64,000 nucleotides of DNA from Paraspadella gotoi (GCA_051294375.1 CM119263.1:19682115-19746114); one strand, 5' to 3'. Positions 46,248-59,363 are shown, counted from the stretch's first letter. A program made the numbers and translations. The notes: generated by a model from the sequence alone, not told the origin.

Positions 46248-47046
46248 CCCGGCAGTCAAGGCTCCTATCTTTCCGGTCTCTTTAATCCCCGCCTTTATTC
46301 CTTCTTGTTCCTTGACTTTATGTCTTTTACTTTCCTTTTTTCTTTTTCTTTCCTTTTTACTTTTTTTTTCGTGAGAATCATTTAAGAATCAACCATCAAC
46401 GGCGAAGTTCCTCGCCTGATATTCCAAGGCCTTTCTTCCCTCCCCTTCTCCTTTATTTTTCACTGCTTTTTCGCCCTATTCCTTCCCTTTTATTTTCCCT
46501 TCCATTTTTATCTTATTCCTCTACTCTCAGCCTCTAAACCTGAACCCGGAAGTTCGTACATCCGGGTTTCTGAAAATTTTAGTTCTAATCTACCGAGGTC
46601 GACACTCGCCCATTTTTCCGGTCCGTTCGTCCCTTATTTTCCAGCGAGTCGATTCAATTATATCGAGCCGTCGATTTTTATAATCAGTCCGCATGTCCGT
46701 TCCGTATTTCCATGTGATCCTTGTGCTCTGCGGTCAAACTGTTTCAACGTAATCCGGGCAGAGGAGACTCGGTTTCGACGTCTCCGACCGATGCACCCAA
46801 CCCGTCCTTCGATCCGTCCGTCCCATCTTTCGCGCCTATCGGTGGCGACATCTGTCCGCACGTCTGCCCGTCCGTCTAAGGCGCCGATCAGATTGTCCGT
46901 CCCCTCTCTCCCCTCCCTTTCCGCTCTCTTCTTCCAACGCCACGATCACGTGTCACGTCCGATGTGATTTTTCGCCCGACGTAACCGCATAAATAATTCA
47001 TGCGACTACTTTTGCTCTCTTTTTTTTTGAACTGCATCTATCTCTC

Positions 47047-47102
<56 letters not shown>

Positions 47103-47692
47103 CATCTCTCTCTCTCTCTCTCTCTCTCCATCTCTCCTTCCTCTCTCCGTCTCTCTCTCTCTCTCTCCTTCCCCTTTTCCCCTTCCTTTCTGTCGACCCT
47201 TTTTGCATTTTTTTACCGTCTTTTCCCTCTGTCTGTCTTTTGTCATTCTTTATTTTTTACCACTGAATAATGAACTTTTTTTATGTGTTTTTTTTCTTTT
47301 GTTTTTTTTTCGTATTTTACCAACTGAGGAACGGGCAACAAAGTTAGTAGTTCTCTGAGTCAGGGTTTCGAGGAAAAAAATCTTTTTATTCCCTTTTTTT
47401 TTCTCCCTCAATTTATTCCGTGTCAAGAAAATCGACACGTTTTCCTTGTTGCGATTTTTTTTTTTTTTTTGAACAGAAACAAGAAACATTTTATTGCTAT
47501 CCCTAGTAAGTGGCGACTTATTAATATAAATAGTATGAGTATTAATACGAAGATTATTCAAATTGAAGAAATATTTGCGAATACTGGATATCGATGGCAT
47601 GCGCATGCGCCGACAAGACTTAAAGCGAAACCCAGTTTCGAACGAGGGAAAGATTCAGAGACAAAATCCATCGGAAGTGAAGAAGTCGGTTG

Positions 47693-47750
<58 letters not shown>

Positions 47751-47763
47751 TCTCCTTTTTCAG

Positions 47764-47892
47764 TTTTCGATAAATCCACTCGCGACAGTCCCAACACCAA
47801 GCATGGGTTTTAAGCCCCTTATCGCAGCGGGGAAATTTCTTTTATTTTTGTTGTTGTTTGTATTGTTATCCTGGTTGTTGTCGAAGTTTTAA
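47764..47892 (+). CDS. Candidate terminal exon with hydrophobic tail
   Basis: A CT microsatellite and ctcctttttcag form a strong acceptor. The frame then gives FSINPLATVPTPSMGFK, a short A-A-G segment and an 18-residue Leu/Phe tail before TAA. This resembles a GPI-anchor signal or membrane tail. No exon was found that must join it, and the repeated copy at 48419 is frameshifted. It could be an alternative 3' end of gene A, or chance. Confidence 0.2.
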   Translation, partial: FSINPLATVPTPSMGFKPLIAAGKFLLFLLLFVLLSWLLSKF

Positions 47893-48247
47893 ACGTCCCG
47901 TCGACGCGAGATTTCGAAGGGATTAAATTTCTGAGACGCGAAATCCGCCATCTTGGATTTAAGAAAAAAATAACAACTGGGGATCATTGAAAATGGAATA
48001 TCTCTTACTTATTAAACAAAATCTTTCGTGTGTTATGTAAAAGCAATCGTTTTTATCTCCGTAACTGTTGGTCGAGAATCTATTTATCCGTTAAACTATT
48101 CCGTTTTCCGCGCCATTCAGTGGACGAATGATCTTTTTATACGGCAAAATCATTTTTATATGGGCGCGCGATTTGATTAAGTGAACGCTGCCCTTAAAAT
48201 AAACATTTTCTGTGAACCTTCAGGCCTAACGGCGAATCGGAATTCCA
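47803..48247 (+). repeat. Direct repeat, copy 1 (about 440 bp)
   Basis: The segment from gggttttaagcccctt through caataaatag is repeated in the same order at 48419-48848 with scattered indels. Confidence 0.9.
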
Positions 48248-48418
48248 ATAAATAGCGTTACTCTACTCTCCTCTCGTCTCTCTCTCTCTCTTCTCTCTCA
48301 TCTCTCTCTCTCTCTCTCCTCTCTCCTCTCTCTCTCCCTCTCTCTCTCTTCTCCTCTCTCCTTTCCCACTTTCTCCGTGATCGAATCCATCACNNNNNNN
48401 NNNNNNNNNNNNNNNNNN

Positions 48419-48848
48419 TGGGGTTTAAGCCCTTCTTATCGAGCGGAAATTTCTTTTATTTTTGTTGTTGTTATTGTTATCCTGGTTGTTGTCGAAGTTT
48501 AAACGTCCCGTCGACGCGAGATTTCGAAGGGATTAAATTCTCTGAGACCGAAATCCGCCATCTTGGATTTAAGAAAAAATAACAACTGGGGATCAATTGA
48601 AATGGAATATCTCTTACTTATTAATACAAAATCTTTCGTGTGTTATGTAAAAGCAATCGTTTTATCTCCGTAATCTGTTGGTCGAGAATCTATTTTCCCG
48701 TTAAACTATTCGTTTTCGCGCCATTCAGTGGACGAATGATCTTTTTTATACGCAAAATCATTTTATATGGCCCGATTTGATTATGAACCTGCCTTAAAAT
48801 AAACATTTTCTGTGAACCTCCAGGCCTAACGGCATCGGAATTCAATAA
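48419..48848 (+). repeat. Direct repeat, copy 2 (about 430 bp)
   Basis: It starts at the right edge of a 25-N gap and ends at a 10-N gap. It is the same sequence as 47803-48247 with small indels, consistent with an over-extended gap fill. Confidence 0.9.
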
Positions 48849-48858
48849 NNNNNNNNNN

Positions 48859-49084
48859 CTCATTTTCTCATTTTTTTCTCTTTTTCTATTTTTCTCTTTT
48901 TCTCCTTTTCTCCTTTTCTCCTTTTCTCTTTTTCTCTTTTTCTCTTTTTCTCTTTTTCTCTTTTTCTCTTTTTCTATTTTTCTCCTTTTCTCTTTTTCTC
49001 TTTTTCTTTTTTTCACTTTTTCTCTTTTTCTCTTTTTCTCATTTTTTCTTTTTCTCTTTTTCTCATTTTCTCTTTTTCTCTTTC
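48859..49084 (+). repeat. CTTTTT-type microsatellite
   Basis: An array of tttttct and tttttctc units just after the 10-N gap. Confidence 0.9.
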
Positions 49085-51231
49085 TCTTTGTTCTTTTTAT
49101 CTTTTTTCTATATTTCCTTTTATTCTATTTAAATCCATTTTTTCTTTCTTTTTTCTTGTTTGCTTAATTCTCAATACAGTTCAATAAGTTTTTGATTCTT
49201 GTTTATTAAATTTTTTTTCCTATTTCTTTTTGTCATTTTTATTCATACTCCCATTTTTCATTACTACTAGTATGTACTGAGGCCTGAGAAAGGGATCTTT
49301 AAATGCAGCCGAATTCTTTTTGTTTTCCAGTACTTTATCTTTCAACATTAAATTGACGACCCCTCTCACCGCATTAAACTCTTTTCAACGATATAAATTT
49401 TCAAAATGGCGGGAAAAACTCTTCATCCTCGCTAAGAAATGGCTATAAACTGTAAATTACTTTTAAAAAACCTAATTTTTTTCCCCCGCGTTTGAAGCCT
49501 TCCAGTGTAAATTATGTTTTAAAACCATTTTAAGTTATATCTAATCTTGCGACTCTAGGAAGGCTTCAATTAATTTCTAGAAACTTATTTTTCTCCTCTT
49601 AACTTTTCTTATCGTTCACAAAAAAATGGGTTCGAGAGAAAAAGAAGAAACCTTCACTTTTTTTTTGTCATCGCCAACTTCGTCGTTTTCGTCGTCGGTG
49701 CTGCCTTTGTCATCGTCGCCGTCGGTTTTGTCTCCGCTTTATTTATTGATGATGACACATGCCTCCATCACCTGCTCTTCCTTTGCCTCCTGCTGTTTGG
49801 AAAAAATTTTGAAATTCCTGTCTTCGCTTCGGAGTATATAAACTTTCTACAATGTTTACACAATTTAACAAGGGTTTTCAATATCGCCTTTACTCCGCTT
49901 ATACACCGGCTCCTCTTTAAAACCCCTCCCCCCACCGCCTGCATCCCCCACCCGCACCTGAGGCCCCGCTTCATTCAACGACGAAACCTAAAATTCCGCG
50001 GCAATAATTTGCACCTGAAAGGTTTTCTTGAGTGAGGTTTTTTCTTTCTTTCTTTCTTTCCATAATTGAAAGTCGCGGCGGGGAATAAAAAAATGGAAAG
50101 GGGAACCGAGTTGCGCCGGCGATGGGGGAGGGGGGGGAAAAAACCCAGGGTGGATTATGACCTTTGTCGTTTTGCCGGGTTAGAGGGGGTGGTCTGCGAT
50201 AAGAATCAATTTTTGTTGAAAGACGAACGAGGGCATATAAGGGAGGTATTAGTGGCATGGAGGTGAAAGAGACATGGCGGGTTTATGGCAAGGTGACTTA
50301 GGTAAACCTCTGCAGTAAGAGAAAAAATCTTGATTTGATTAAGAAAGGAACCCGAGAGGAAAAGGTTTTTTTTTTTTCATTGGAATGAAGATGGAGGTGG
50401 AAGGAGAGAGATAGAGACGGACAAAGCGTTGCGCGGTCCTTCGACCCACAACCCACCAGGGCTCATAACCAATCTCATTTATATGGTTTACGTTTGCCCA
50501 GTTTTTCAATTCCCTTCATTACTTACCTTCCAAGCTCCGATGGTATTTTTCGTTAAGCAATAAGGGCTCGCTTCATTTCGGTTAAGACGCTTTTGTTTGT
50601 TTTTTAGTCCAGGGACGTTGTTTCGAAATTTATAAACCAAGGGTTAAGCGAATGGTGCATAGAAAAATGATAAATAGAGAATTTTATTGGAATACGGTAA
50701 GATTTATCTGCGATAATGTTTAAAATTAAGAATTGGTAAAATAAAAGGACACTAAAGTCAACTTCGAAATTGGAATTTGGTGTGCAGGTGGAAAAGGCTC
50801 GATCGGATTTTTTTTTTACCAATTTATCATATCTTTTATCGAAGGTAAAGGAAAAACCGACGACGACGATGACGACCATGACATCGACGACGACGACGAC
50901 GATTAAGACGAATACAATCGACAACATGTCGAATGATGGGGAACATTTCATTCATTCTACAGCGGAAATTTGATAACAAGGACGACTACAACAACAAAAC
51001 AACAACAACAACAAAACAACATCAGCAAACACTAACGTCCGCGACGTCGACTGCCACCGTCGGGCGCCGCCCACTCTGCGCGTCGATCGGCGCGACCTTT
51101 CCTTTCCTCGTATCGGAATATCCGCCGACGGGGGAGGAGAAGGAGGAGGAGGAGGAGGAAGAGAGAGGCGCTAATTAAGATGCATCGCGCGAGTCTGGGT
51201 GATACATTCATTTAAATCCTAACGAAGACGA

Positions 51232-51233
<2 letters not shown>

Positions 51234-51271
<38 letters not shown>

Positions 51272-51274
51272 GAC
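51234..51274 (+). repeat. GAC trinucleotide repeat
   Basis: About 13 GAC units. Similar GAC/GTC tracts are at 3608, 58089 and 59313. Confidence 0.9.
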
Positions 51275-51400
51275 GACAACTTCGATCACGCCATAACTCT
51301 TTACTTCAAGTTCTGCTTGTCAATTTTAAATTGCAGCATCTGTGTACATACGACGTAATGGCATGTTACTTTCGTTCAAGTAGTCACTCGTAGATCAGGA

Positions 51401-51590
51401 AGGACGATCAGAGGTTATAGACGCCGTTCAGAGGTCGAAAAGGGGCTATCTGAGGTCCTGAATAGCCCTCAGAAATAGCAAAGGGGTTAATAGGCGCTCA
51501 GAGGTGCCGAAAGCCACGCAGAAGTCATGAGAGGCGCTAAGAGGTTGCAGAAGGCGCGCAAAGATCATGAAAGGCGCTCAGAAGTCACGT
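51401..51590 (+). repeat. 20-bp degenerate minisatellite
   Basis: About nine units resemble aggcgctcagaagtcatgaa; the five from 51496 keep an exact 20-bp period with substitutions, and earlier units are more diverged. Confidence 0.8.
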
Positions 51591-53339
51591 CTCAATGAGG
51601 GCAAAGTTTATTCGAGTGAGTTACTTTTCCAGTGTAAGGCTTTGATGCTTCGAAGTCTCATCAGCATTCGAACTTCAGACACTCGGTTCGCGAGACTTCG
51701 CCTTCTTGCGGGACTTCCCCCGTTTCTTGTAACCTCTGACCCCTGCCCTTAGAAAACAATAAACTCCGAAACCCTCACCGAGTTACCACCACCGGCTCCC
51801 GAGCACCCCGAGCACCCCGAGCACCCCCCGCCACGGTGCGACTCTTCCTCAACACAAAACTCGTAAATTCCTCGTTTTCGACGGCCTCTTTCACTGAAAG
51901 AACTGGTCCTTCCCTCTTATGTTCGACCCCTCTCTTCAAAGCCCTTCTCTTCAAAGCCCTTCTCTATCGCTTCACTTTTCTCAGCCCGTCCCTTAAGACG
52001 CGTCTCAAAATTCAGAGGCATGACCATTTTTGGCTAAAAGGCTCCACCCGTTGCTTTCTACTTGCGACACCCTCGAAACGCCCAACCTTTTCCCCCCAGC
52101 CTCAGGGCGTGATCGTACGAACATGCTATTTCCTTGGCCGATGCCGTCCACGACTCTGATTCCCCACCGATCGATCGCCCTTCTAACCCCCCCTTTCTTC
52201 GCTCTCCTTCGACCCCACCGCCCCCTCTCTTCACTCTCGCTCGTGACCCTCGATGATGGAAGCTTCGGCCGCTAAAAGCGTCCAGACTCGAAAAAAGGGG
52301 AAAATCCCCGATTCTTTATGCGGCCTCTGACCTTTGACCCCGTTTTCGAGTGAGGCTTGGGGGGGGGCGAGTAGAGAGTGGGGGGTTTTGGAGATTGCGA
52401 AGGACGAGCGGAGGCGTTGTAAAATGGAAGACAACAGGTCGTGGCTTTTAAGGTTGATTCGGCTCATCGCGACGTTAGCCTCGTTTATTAATCAAATTTT
52501 AAAATGAGTGAATTAAATCTGCCTAAATTTCACTTTATGTGCCCGAGAACCAGTACCAGAACATCTAAATAACGTTCATCGTTTAGATGAATATATTTTT
52601 AAACTTTCAATCATAAGTGATCTCACATAAAAACTCCACAAAATTACGTGCAAACTCAACTCTGTAGCAAAAACCGCGTTTGAAAAAGAAAAAAAAAAAT
52701 TTTTAATTCTTTTTAAGTTTTGTTTCATTCCATTTTTTCTCTCTCTTTTTTTTTTTTGTCAACGGAGACGAGAATAAAGAAAAGAAGAAAGAGGAAGAAA
52801 AAAAGAGAGAGTTTCATTACCCAAGAGAAATCAGGAAGAAACTGGCGAGGATTTCGAGCGAGATAAGAGGGAAGGGGGAGCACTTGGGTGGGGTTTTTTT
52901 TTTTAAGGGGGGGAGGAAGGTTGTCAACTGGCATCCGCTAGACGGTTTGGAAGAAGATTGTGCTGAGGCTTTTCAGCGTAGACAGGAAGTGGGATGCTGA
53001 ATTGTTATGTAAGTTGGACAATAGTAGAGTAGTAGGAACGCCCTGGAGAGGAATTTTAGTTGGAGGGAGTGTCGATCGAGATGTGAGGATGGAATCTGTT
53101 AGTGGCTATAAATAGATCGATGAGTTATCGAGCAGTTTTTGAAAAGAGGAAGCGAGAGATTGTGAGTTTGTGAGAGGTAATGTGCAAAAGCGGAAATGAG
53201 AATATTATTATTATACGTAAGAAAATAATGAAATAAAATTAGATCTACATTTGAAAGAGAAAATAATAAGCACTATTTACGAATGATCGGTGGTAAAGTG
53301 TTTAGAGACTACAAGAGGTAAAATGGGAAAGAGACATCC

Positions 53340-54035
53340 GCAGATGATGGAGAAGGAAAGTGAGATGATGGAGAAGGAAAGTGGGAGAATGATGGAGAAG
53401 GAAAGTGAGATGATGGAGAAGGAAAGTGAGAAGATGAAGAGGAAAGTGAGATGATGGAGAAGGAAAGTGAGATGATGGAGAAGGAAAGTGAGATGATGGA
53501 GAGGAAAGTGAGATGATGAAGAAGGAATGAGTGGATGGAGAGGAAAGTGAGATGATGAAGAAGGAAAGTGAGATGATGGAGAAGGAAGGGAAGACTGATG
53601 GAGAAGGAAAGTGAGATGATGGAGAAGGAAAGTGAGATGATGGAGAAGGAAAGTGAGAATGATGAGAGAAAGTGAGATGATGAAGAAGGAACGTGAGATG
53701 ATGGAGAAGGAAAGTGAGATGATGGAGAAGAAAGTGAGATGATGGGAAGAAAGTGAGATGATGGAGAAGGAAAGTGAGATGATGGAGAAGGAAAGTGAGA
53801 TGATGGAGAAGGAAAGTGAGATGATGGAGAAGGAAAGTGAGATGATGAGAAGGAAAGTGAGATGATGAGAAGGAAAGTGAGATGATGGAGAAGGAAAGTG
53901 AGATGATGGAGAAGGAAGGAGAAGTGAGATGATGGAGAAGGAAAGGGAGATGATGAGAAGGAAAGTGAGATGATGGAGAAGGAAAGTGAGATGATGGAGA
54001 AGGAAAGTGAGATGATGGAGAAGGAAAGTGAGATG
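53340..54035 (+). repeat. 21-bp minisatellite, about 33 units
   Basis: The unit is gatgatggagaaggaaagtga, with many 20-bp and shortened units. It gives long open frames on both strands (Phe-Ser-Ile-Ile-Ser-Leu repeats on the minus strand) that are by-products of the repeat, not genes. Confidence 0.9.
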
Positions 54036-54375
54036 GAGGAGAGGAAGAAGATAGAGACATCGCGAAAGGCGGAGAAGGAGGAGAACGAAGGAGTTTCCCG
54101 CCTTCTCAGTTTCTCGCGCCACGAGAAGCGAAGAGGCCGCTGCCTTCCCCCCCCCCCACCGGCCTTCTCTCTCGCGCGACGTCCGTAGCGGCGTCTCCTC
54201 ATTGTTTTTTTATTCAAGTGACGTCGGCAAATTCTGACGCCGCCAGCGCCGACGGCGACGCCTTCGGGTTTACAGAGGCGCCGGGACAACTACTTCGATT
54301 TATAGAGACTACACAGCAATAAGTCTATAGCAGGCATTGCTCGGTTCTCCGGGCATATATATTGGAAATCAATCG

Positions 54376-54440
54376 TTCTCTTGCGACCCGGTGGCTCTTT
54401 GAGTGAAGCGTACAAGTTACGAGTTCGAATCTGTTTCCTA
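54376..54440 (+). mobile_element. tRNA-derived SINE-like head, second copy
   Basis: A B-box-like GAGTTCGAATCTG (54421-54433) is preceded by ggtggctctttgagtg and gcgtacaagt, resembling the 8005-8075 element (tggctgagtg, ccgtacgag). This suggests one family. Confidence 0.4.
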
Positions 54441-54992
54441 CAAGACTGGAAGATCGTGTGGCTCTGTATGTGAGGAGCTTCGGGGATTTTTTTCGGCTCA
54501 AAGGGCGGTTCCCGTTTTTTTTTTTTTTTTTTGTGGTTTCTTTCTTTCTCCCTAATGTTGATATTCTTGTATGAGTTTTTGAAGCCTCGACCTTTTAAGT
54601 TCCCTTGATATAGGTTAGATAAGTTTATGTTAGGTTCCGAACGAGAATGAGTCACTTTTCTATTCCTCCCGTCCGTTTTAAATCGTTCGGTCAGACGCCG
54701 ATCTCGATCTGAACCTCGTGGTTCTCGAGATCAGGACTTTTGCTTTGAACGAAAGAGATTTAATTATAATTAATTATTTTTCATATCCTCCGCAATCGGC
54801 GCCCGTTTTCTTTTCTAATTTGCTCTTTTTATATATCAACTAACCCCCATTACTTTCTTCATCTTCCCTTAGTTCTGACTTCTTTCCCTTCCCCTATCAT
54901 TCCTTTTCAATCTCCCTCTTTCCTCCCCTACTCTCTCTCACCCTCCCCCTTCCACCCCCACTCCAAAACGCCATAATTGATCCTGGATGCAG

Positions 54993-55079
54993 ATGAGAAT
55001 CTTCTCCAATCCTCATTCCTCAAAGACTTTGGAAAAGTCAGTCTCGCTGCTCAACCAGCGCCAATCACGGACAATCAAG
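54993..55079 (+). CDS. Candidate exon between genes A and B
   Basis: It runs from an acceptor ggatgcag to a donor caag/gtcact, 87 nt, entering and leaving in phase 1. It reads DENLLQSSFLKDFGK and then PAPITDNQ. It is not repeat-derived and keeps the A-to-B frame, but both splice sites are mediocre. Confidence 0.25.
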
Positions 55080-57760
55080 GTCACTCCTTCGTCGGACTGA
55101 GAATTTAACCAATCGGATAATGTGATTTCACTACGAAATGGGGAGGAAAAGTGATTTTTTGGGGTTAAAAGTAATCGTCCTCTTGGCGTCGGACGCTTCC
55201 AGAATTTTTCGTTGCCGTTTTCGTGGATACTGTATCTAGTCATTATAGTGTAGATCATTCTGGACGTCGTTATCGTCGTCGGGCCTTCAAAACCATTATA
55301 GGGGAGACTCGACTTTGAACGAGTTGTTCTTGTGTTTTTATGATGGGGAGGGAACGAGAGAGCGAGAGAGCGAGAGAGAGGGAGAGCGAGATAGATTGCG
55401 AGAAAGAAAAAGAACGTAATTTCGTTACGGCGAAAAAAAAAAGTTTATCTTTTTTTTTTTTAGATCTCGCAAATCTCAAAAAAGGGGAAAAATAGGGGGG
55501 GAGGAAGAAAAGATAAAGATTTAGATAACTCCTTTCCTTATTTTATTAAGCGATGGCTAAGTGGCATTGCAGCCATTTCTGCTAAAGTGTGTTGATACGT
55601 ATAGTCTGGAAACATTTAATATTAGAGAATTTCATAGAATTCGTTTTAAAAAAACAAAAACTAAAGCTATTCTTTTGGAGCCCTAAAATCTTATGATAAC
55701 CCTATAGTCCCTCAGCTTCACAACCCTCTCCAACCTTCTTATTTGCGACAATCATGGGCGACACCTTTGTCGTTGCCACGTCATTACTGTCAACATTATG
55801 AGGTTGTTAAAAGCGACTCGTGGCGCGCCTCTCTCCGATAGAGAGAAAAGGGAAGAAAGAAAGAAAAGACTATAAATGAGAGAAAGAAAAATGAGAGCGA
55901 GAAAAAAATAAAATCATCTTTTTAGTTTCCAAAACGAGGTAGTAATTTTCCGCATTAAAGAAATATGCTTTTTCTTCTCTTCGCCCGCTGATCTCTTAAG
56001 AGTTCAGTGCTTTTTAAGCAGCAAATGGCTTAAAACTGCTGAATCTTGTTGAGTCGAATGAAGCGAAAGATGCAAATAAAAAGTTTAAAATTAAGAAATA
56101 GCGCCCGAAGAAAAAACAATAATTACGAGGAAATAATTTACTTCTTGGAGGCAAAAGATTTGATTCCTGATGAAGAAAAGGAAAATAAAGGAGGAGAACG
56201 AAGGAGAATAAAAAAAATATGGGAGAACGGAGGAGAACGAAAGAAGTGAAAAGAGGAGAACAGAGAAAATTGAATTTTTTCAGGTGAAAATCTCTTTTTC
56301 AGAGCCGCACAAGAAAACGAGTAATGAAAAAAAAAGAGAGAAAAAGGGAACGAGAAAGGAGTTGTTGTTGTGCTTGTTAGCTTTTCAGATTGTCAGCTTG
56401 TTAGATAGTACGCTTGTAAATCAACCATTTTTTATTTAAAAATCTGGATTTAAATACTAGTTTAAAACTAAACGACCTGTTATTTTTTAGGGTTTTTTTT
56501 AAGATTTTCTTAATTTATTCTCAGTGCCAGGAAACTTCTCGAAGTTGGTAAAAAAAACCTAAAAAAATAAAATAAAAAGTTTCGATACGAGACGATCGGG
56601 AATCGAAGACCTAGAAACGTTTAGACCTGACAACGAAGTTTAGGAAAAAAATAGTAAAAAAGCGCGGGAAAAAGCTGAGGGGAAAATGAAAACAGGATGA
56701 GTTGAAGGAGATGAAAGAGTCCAAATGAACGGAAAGAACTTCATGAAGCAAAATTGGTAGAAGAAAGATTCAAAGAACAACATTGCATCCGTCGCCGACA
56801 TCATCGATCCACATTGTCTGAGACTATCGATATTCCCTGTCGTGGAAGAGATCGTCGTCGTTGTCGTCGTCGTTGTCGTCGTCGTCGTCTTACTTTCGCT
56901 GAAGTCTCTGTTTACTGAATCCCAGATGAGCGATGATTCAGTTTCAATATTCTTTTTTATGGGTTCAAACAAACTTGGTCCAAACCTGAGGCGGACCTCG
57001 ACCGGGCATAGATCATCATTTAGGCGAATGCGCCTCTTAGGCGTCGTGAAGGTCAATGATTTGGAGTTGCTCGTCGACAGTCGCCCTTTCACGAGGAAGG
57101 ATTGGGGATTCTATAGCTCGTCTTTAAATTCTTATCCGGTTATTTCTCTGGTTCTTTCTTTGTTTCTTTCTTTGTTTCTTTTTTCTTTCTTTCTTTGTTT
57201 GTTTGTTTCTTTCTTTCTGTCTTTCTATCTCTCTTTCACACCCTCTCTTTTCTGGCTACTAAAGTGGAGAAGAAGGGGAGGCAATCAGTCGAGGAGCGGC
57301 GAACATCAAAGCGAAACAACGCAACGTCATCCTGAAAAATGAAGACTTGCGGGAAATGGGGAAAGAGAGAAACACAAGAAGGAAAATGAGGAGGAAAAAA
57401 ACTCAAAAAAAAAAGGGAAACGAAAAAAAAGAAAGAACAAAAAAAGGAGAAAACAATAACGAAGAAAGGAAAGCGATTATTGTTTTTTTCCGGGGAACTC
57501 GTGGAGGAAGTGAAGGAGATAGTCATTTTATCGTCTGAGTGAGGAGAGAGAGAGAGAATCAAGAGAGGGCGATAGAGAGAGAGAGAGAGAGAAGATGGAG
57601 AAAGAGAGAAGGTTAAATGGATTAACGTAAGATTGAATCCAGTTTTACATATGAATTTAAATAAGATTTGAGCACGAAAAAAAAATCGAAACTGGATTCC
57701 TTGCGGCTTTTTCATTTCATTTGAAGAATTTCTTTTAATATGTTTCTCCTCTCTCCTCTC

Positions 57761-57812
<52 letters not shown>

Positions 57813-58643
57813 CTCTCTCTCCTCTCTCTTTCCCCTTATCTCTTTCTTCTTCCGCTGCTTAATCATTTACACACTCTTTGAATAATATAACCGTTACTGA
57901 TGAGCTGGCAATCATTATTCAATGTAATTCTTTATTCTTTCCATCATCAAAAGATGAGAAACGACGAGAAAAGATGGCGACAAAGACGACGACTGGACGA
58001 AGACACAACAAGACGAAACGAAGATGACGACGACGAAGACGACAAAGGACGAAGATGACGAAACGAAGTACGACGACGAACGAAGAAATTGACGACGACG
58101 AAGATGACGAAGACGAAGATGACGAAGACGACGATAACGAATACGACGAAGTGTCCGTTGCAGAGTGTCGTTCTCTCCTTATCGCCNNNNNNNNNNNNNN
58201 NNNNNNNNNNNNNNNNNNNNNNNNNNNNNNNNNNNNNNNNNNNNNNNNNNNNNNNNNNNNNNNNNNNNNNNNNNNNNNNNNNNNNNNNNNNNNNNNNNNN
58301 NNNNNNNNNNNNNNNNNNNNNNNNNNNNNNNNNNNNNNNNNNNNNNNNNNNNNNNNNNNNNNNNNNNNNNNNNNNNNNNNNNNNNNNNNNNNNNNNNNNN
58401 NNNNNNNNNNNNNNNNNNNNNNNNNNNNNNNNNNNNNNNNNNNNNNNNNNNNNNNNNNNNNNNNNNNNNNNNNNNNNNNNNNNNNNNNNNNNNNNNNNNN
58501 NNNNNNNNNNNNNNNNNNNNNNNNNNNNNNNNNNNNNNNNNNNNNGAAAGGAAGAATTTCAGGGGCGAAAAATAAGGGTAATTAAAATCCGAAACAAAAA
58601 ACAAATGAGAGAGAGAGGGGGAGGGAGAGAGAGAGAGAGGAGA

Positions 58644-58675
<32 letters not shown>

Positions 58676-59076
58676 TGAGAGAGAGAGAGAGCGATGAGAG
58701 TGAGAGAGAGAAGAGAGAGAGAAATTGAAATCCCTCTGCTAATAATTTGATTTTATACCCGAAGCTTTTTCCACCTGCATCCAATGTTTTGCAATTTCGC
58801 GGCGGCGGACCAGAGTTTCGTTGATTGCTTCTTTTCAATTTTCAATTTTCCGAGCGCTCGGTCGTCGTTGTTGTTATTGTTGTGGTTGTTGTCTTCGAAG
58901 CGGTCGGTCTCGTCGGACTCGTTAACGCGAACGTCGTTGTTTGTTTTCGTCGTCGTCGTCATCGTCGTCGTTTTCGTCGTCGTTGATGATGTCGCTGATG
59001 GTTATTTTTTTTTCTCTCTTTTTTATTTTTCTTTTTGTCCGTGTGTTTTGTGTGTGATATGTGTCTCCCGGCAAAG

Positions 59077-59190
59077 ATGTCACGGTTGTCTCGACCGATG
59101 ATATTTTTAGCAACGCCCCCGTCGATGTCAGCGCTAGAGGCATTCTACTTTTTTGGTTGTCTTTTTTAGTCAGAATTATCAACTCGAAAG
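59077..59190 (+). CDS. Candidate exon joining genes A and B
   Basis: It is 114 nt, phase 1-1, with acceptor ccggcaaag and donor aaag/gtatga. The frame reads VTVVSTDDIFSNAPVDVS then ARGILLFWLSF, reminiscent of the R-G-L-L-L-F strand of neurexin LamG domains. It would fit between exon 18 of gene A and exon 1 of gene B. A second T-rich acceptor inside it (near 59168) leaves the structure uncertain. Confidence 0.35.
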
Positions 59191-59321
59191 GTATGAAAAC
59201 TAACAGAAAAGTATTTTTTGTATTTAAATAAAATGGTTTAGAAAACTACTGATCACTTACCTAGGTACATATTTATGATCTTCAGGGAAGCTCCTTCTAT
59301 TTCGTAGATGAAAACGTCGTG

Positions 59322-59363
<42 letters not shown>

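Larger units (their letters stand above)
42546..53339. other. Spacer or long intron, left part
   Basis: Holds C/T-only stretches (43330-43880) whose long frames reflect the lack of A and G, TTTC and CT arrays, the 440-bp direct repeat, and the 20-bp minisatellite. Apart from the candidate tail exon no gene is supported. Confidence 0.5.

Noticed and set aside
49665-49760. Hydrophobic Val/Ala/Phe segment resembling a membrane helix
   Set aside because: It comes from a degenerate GTC/TCG repeat; any frame of such a repeat gives a run of Val, Ser or Arg. The same holds for 58930-58995 and 59711-59745.
51225-51345. Frame reading Asp run then DNFDHAITLYFKF, slightly LamG-like
   Set aside because: Begins in a GAC microsatellite and lacks a credible acceptor and donor; resemblance too short.
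52920-52985. Short frame with NWHPLDGL, like the W-H-P-D strand
   Set aside because: Preceding DNA is a G-rich tract without a pyrimidine tract, no downstream donor; likely chance.
53277-54289. Long minus-strand frames (over 250 codons) rich in Phe, Ser, Ile
   Set aside because: They are the translation of the 21-bp minisatellite; overlapping frames are equally open and there is no start or splice context.
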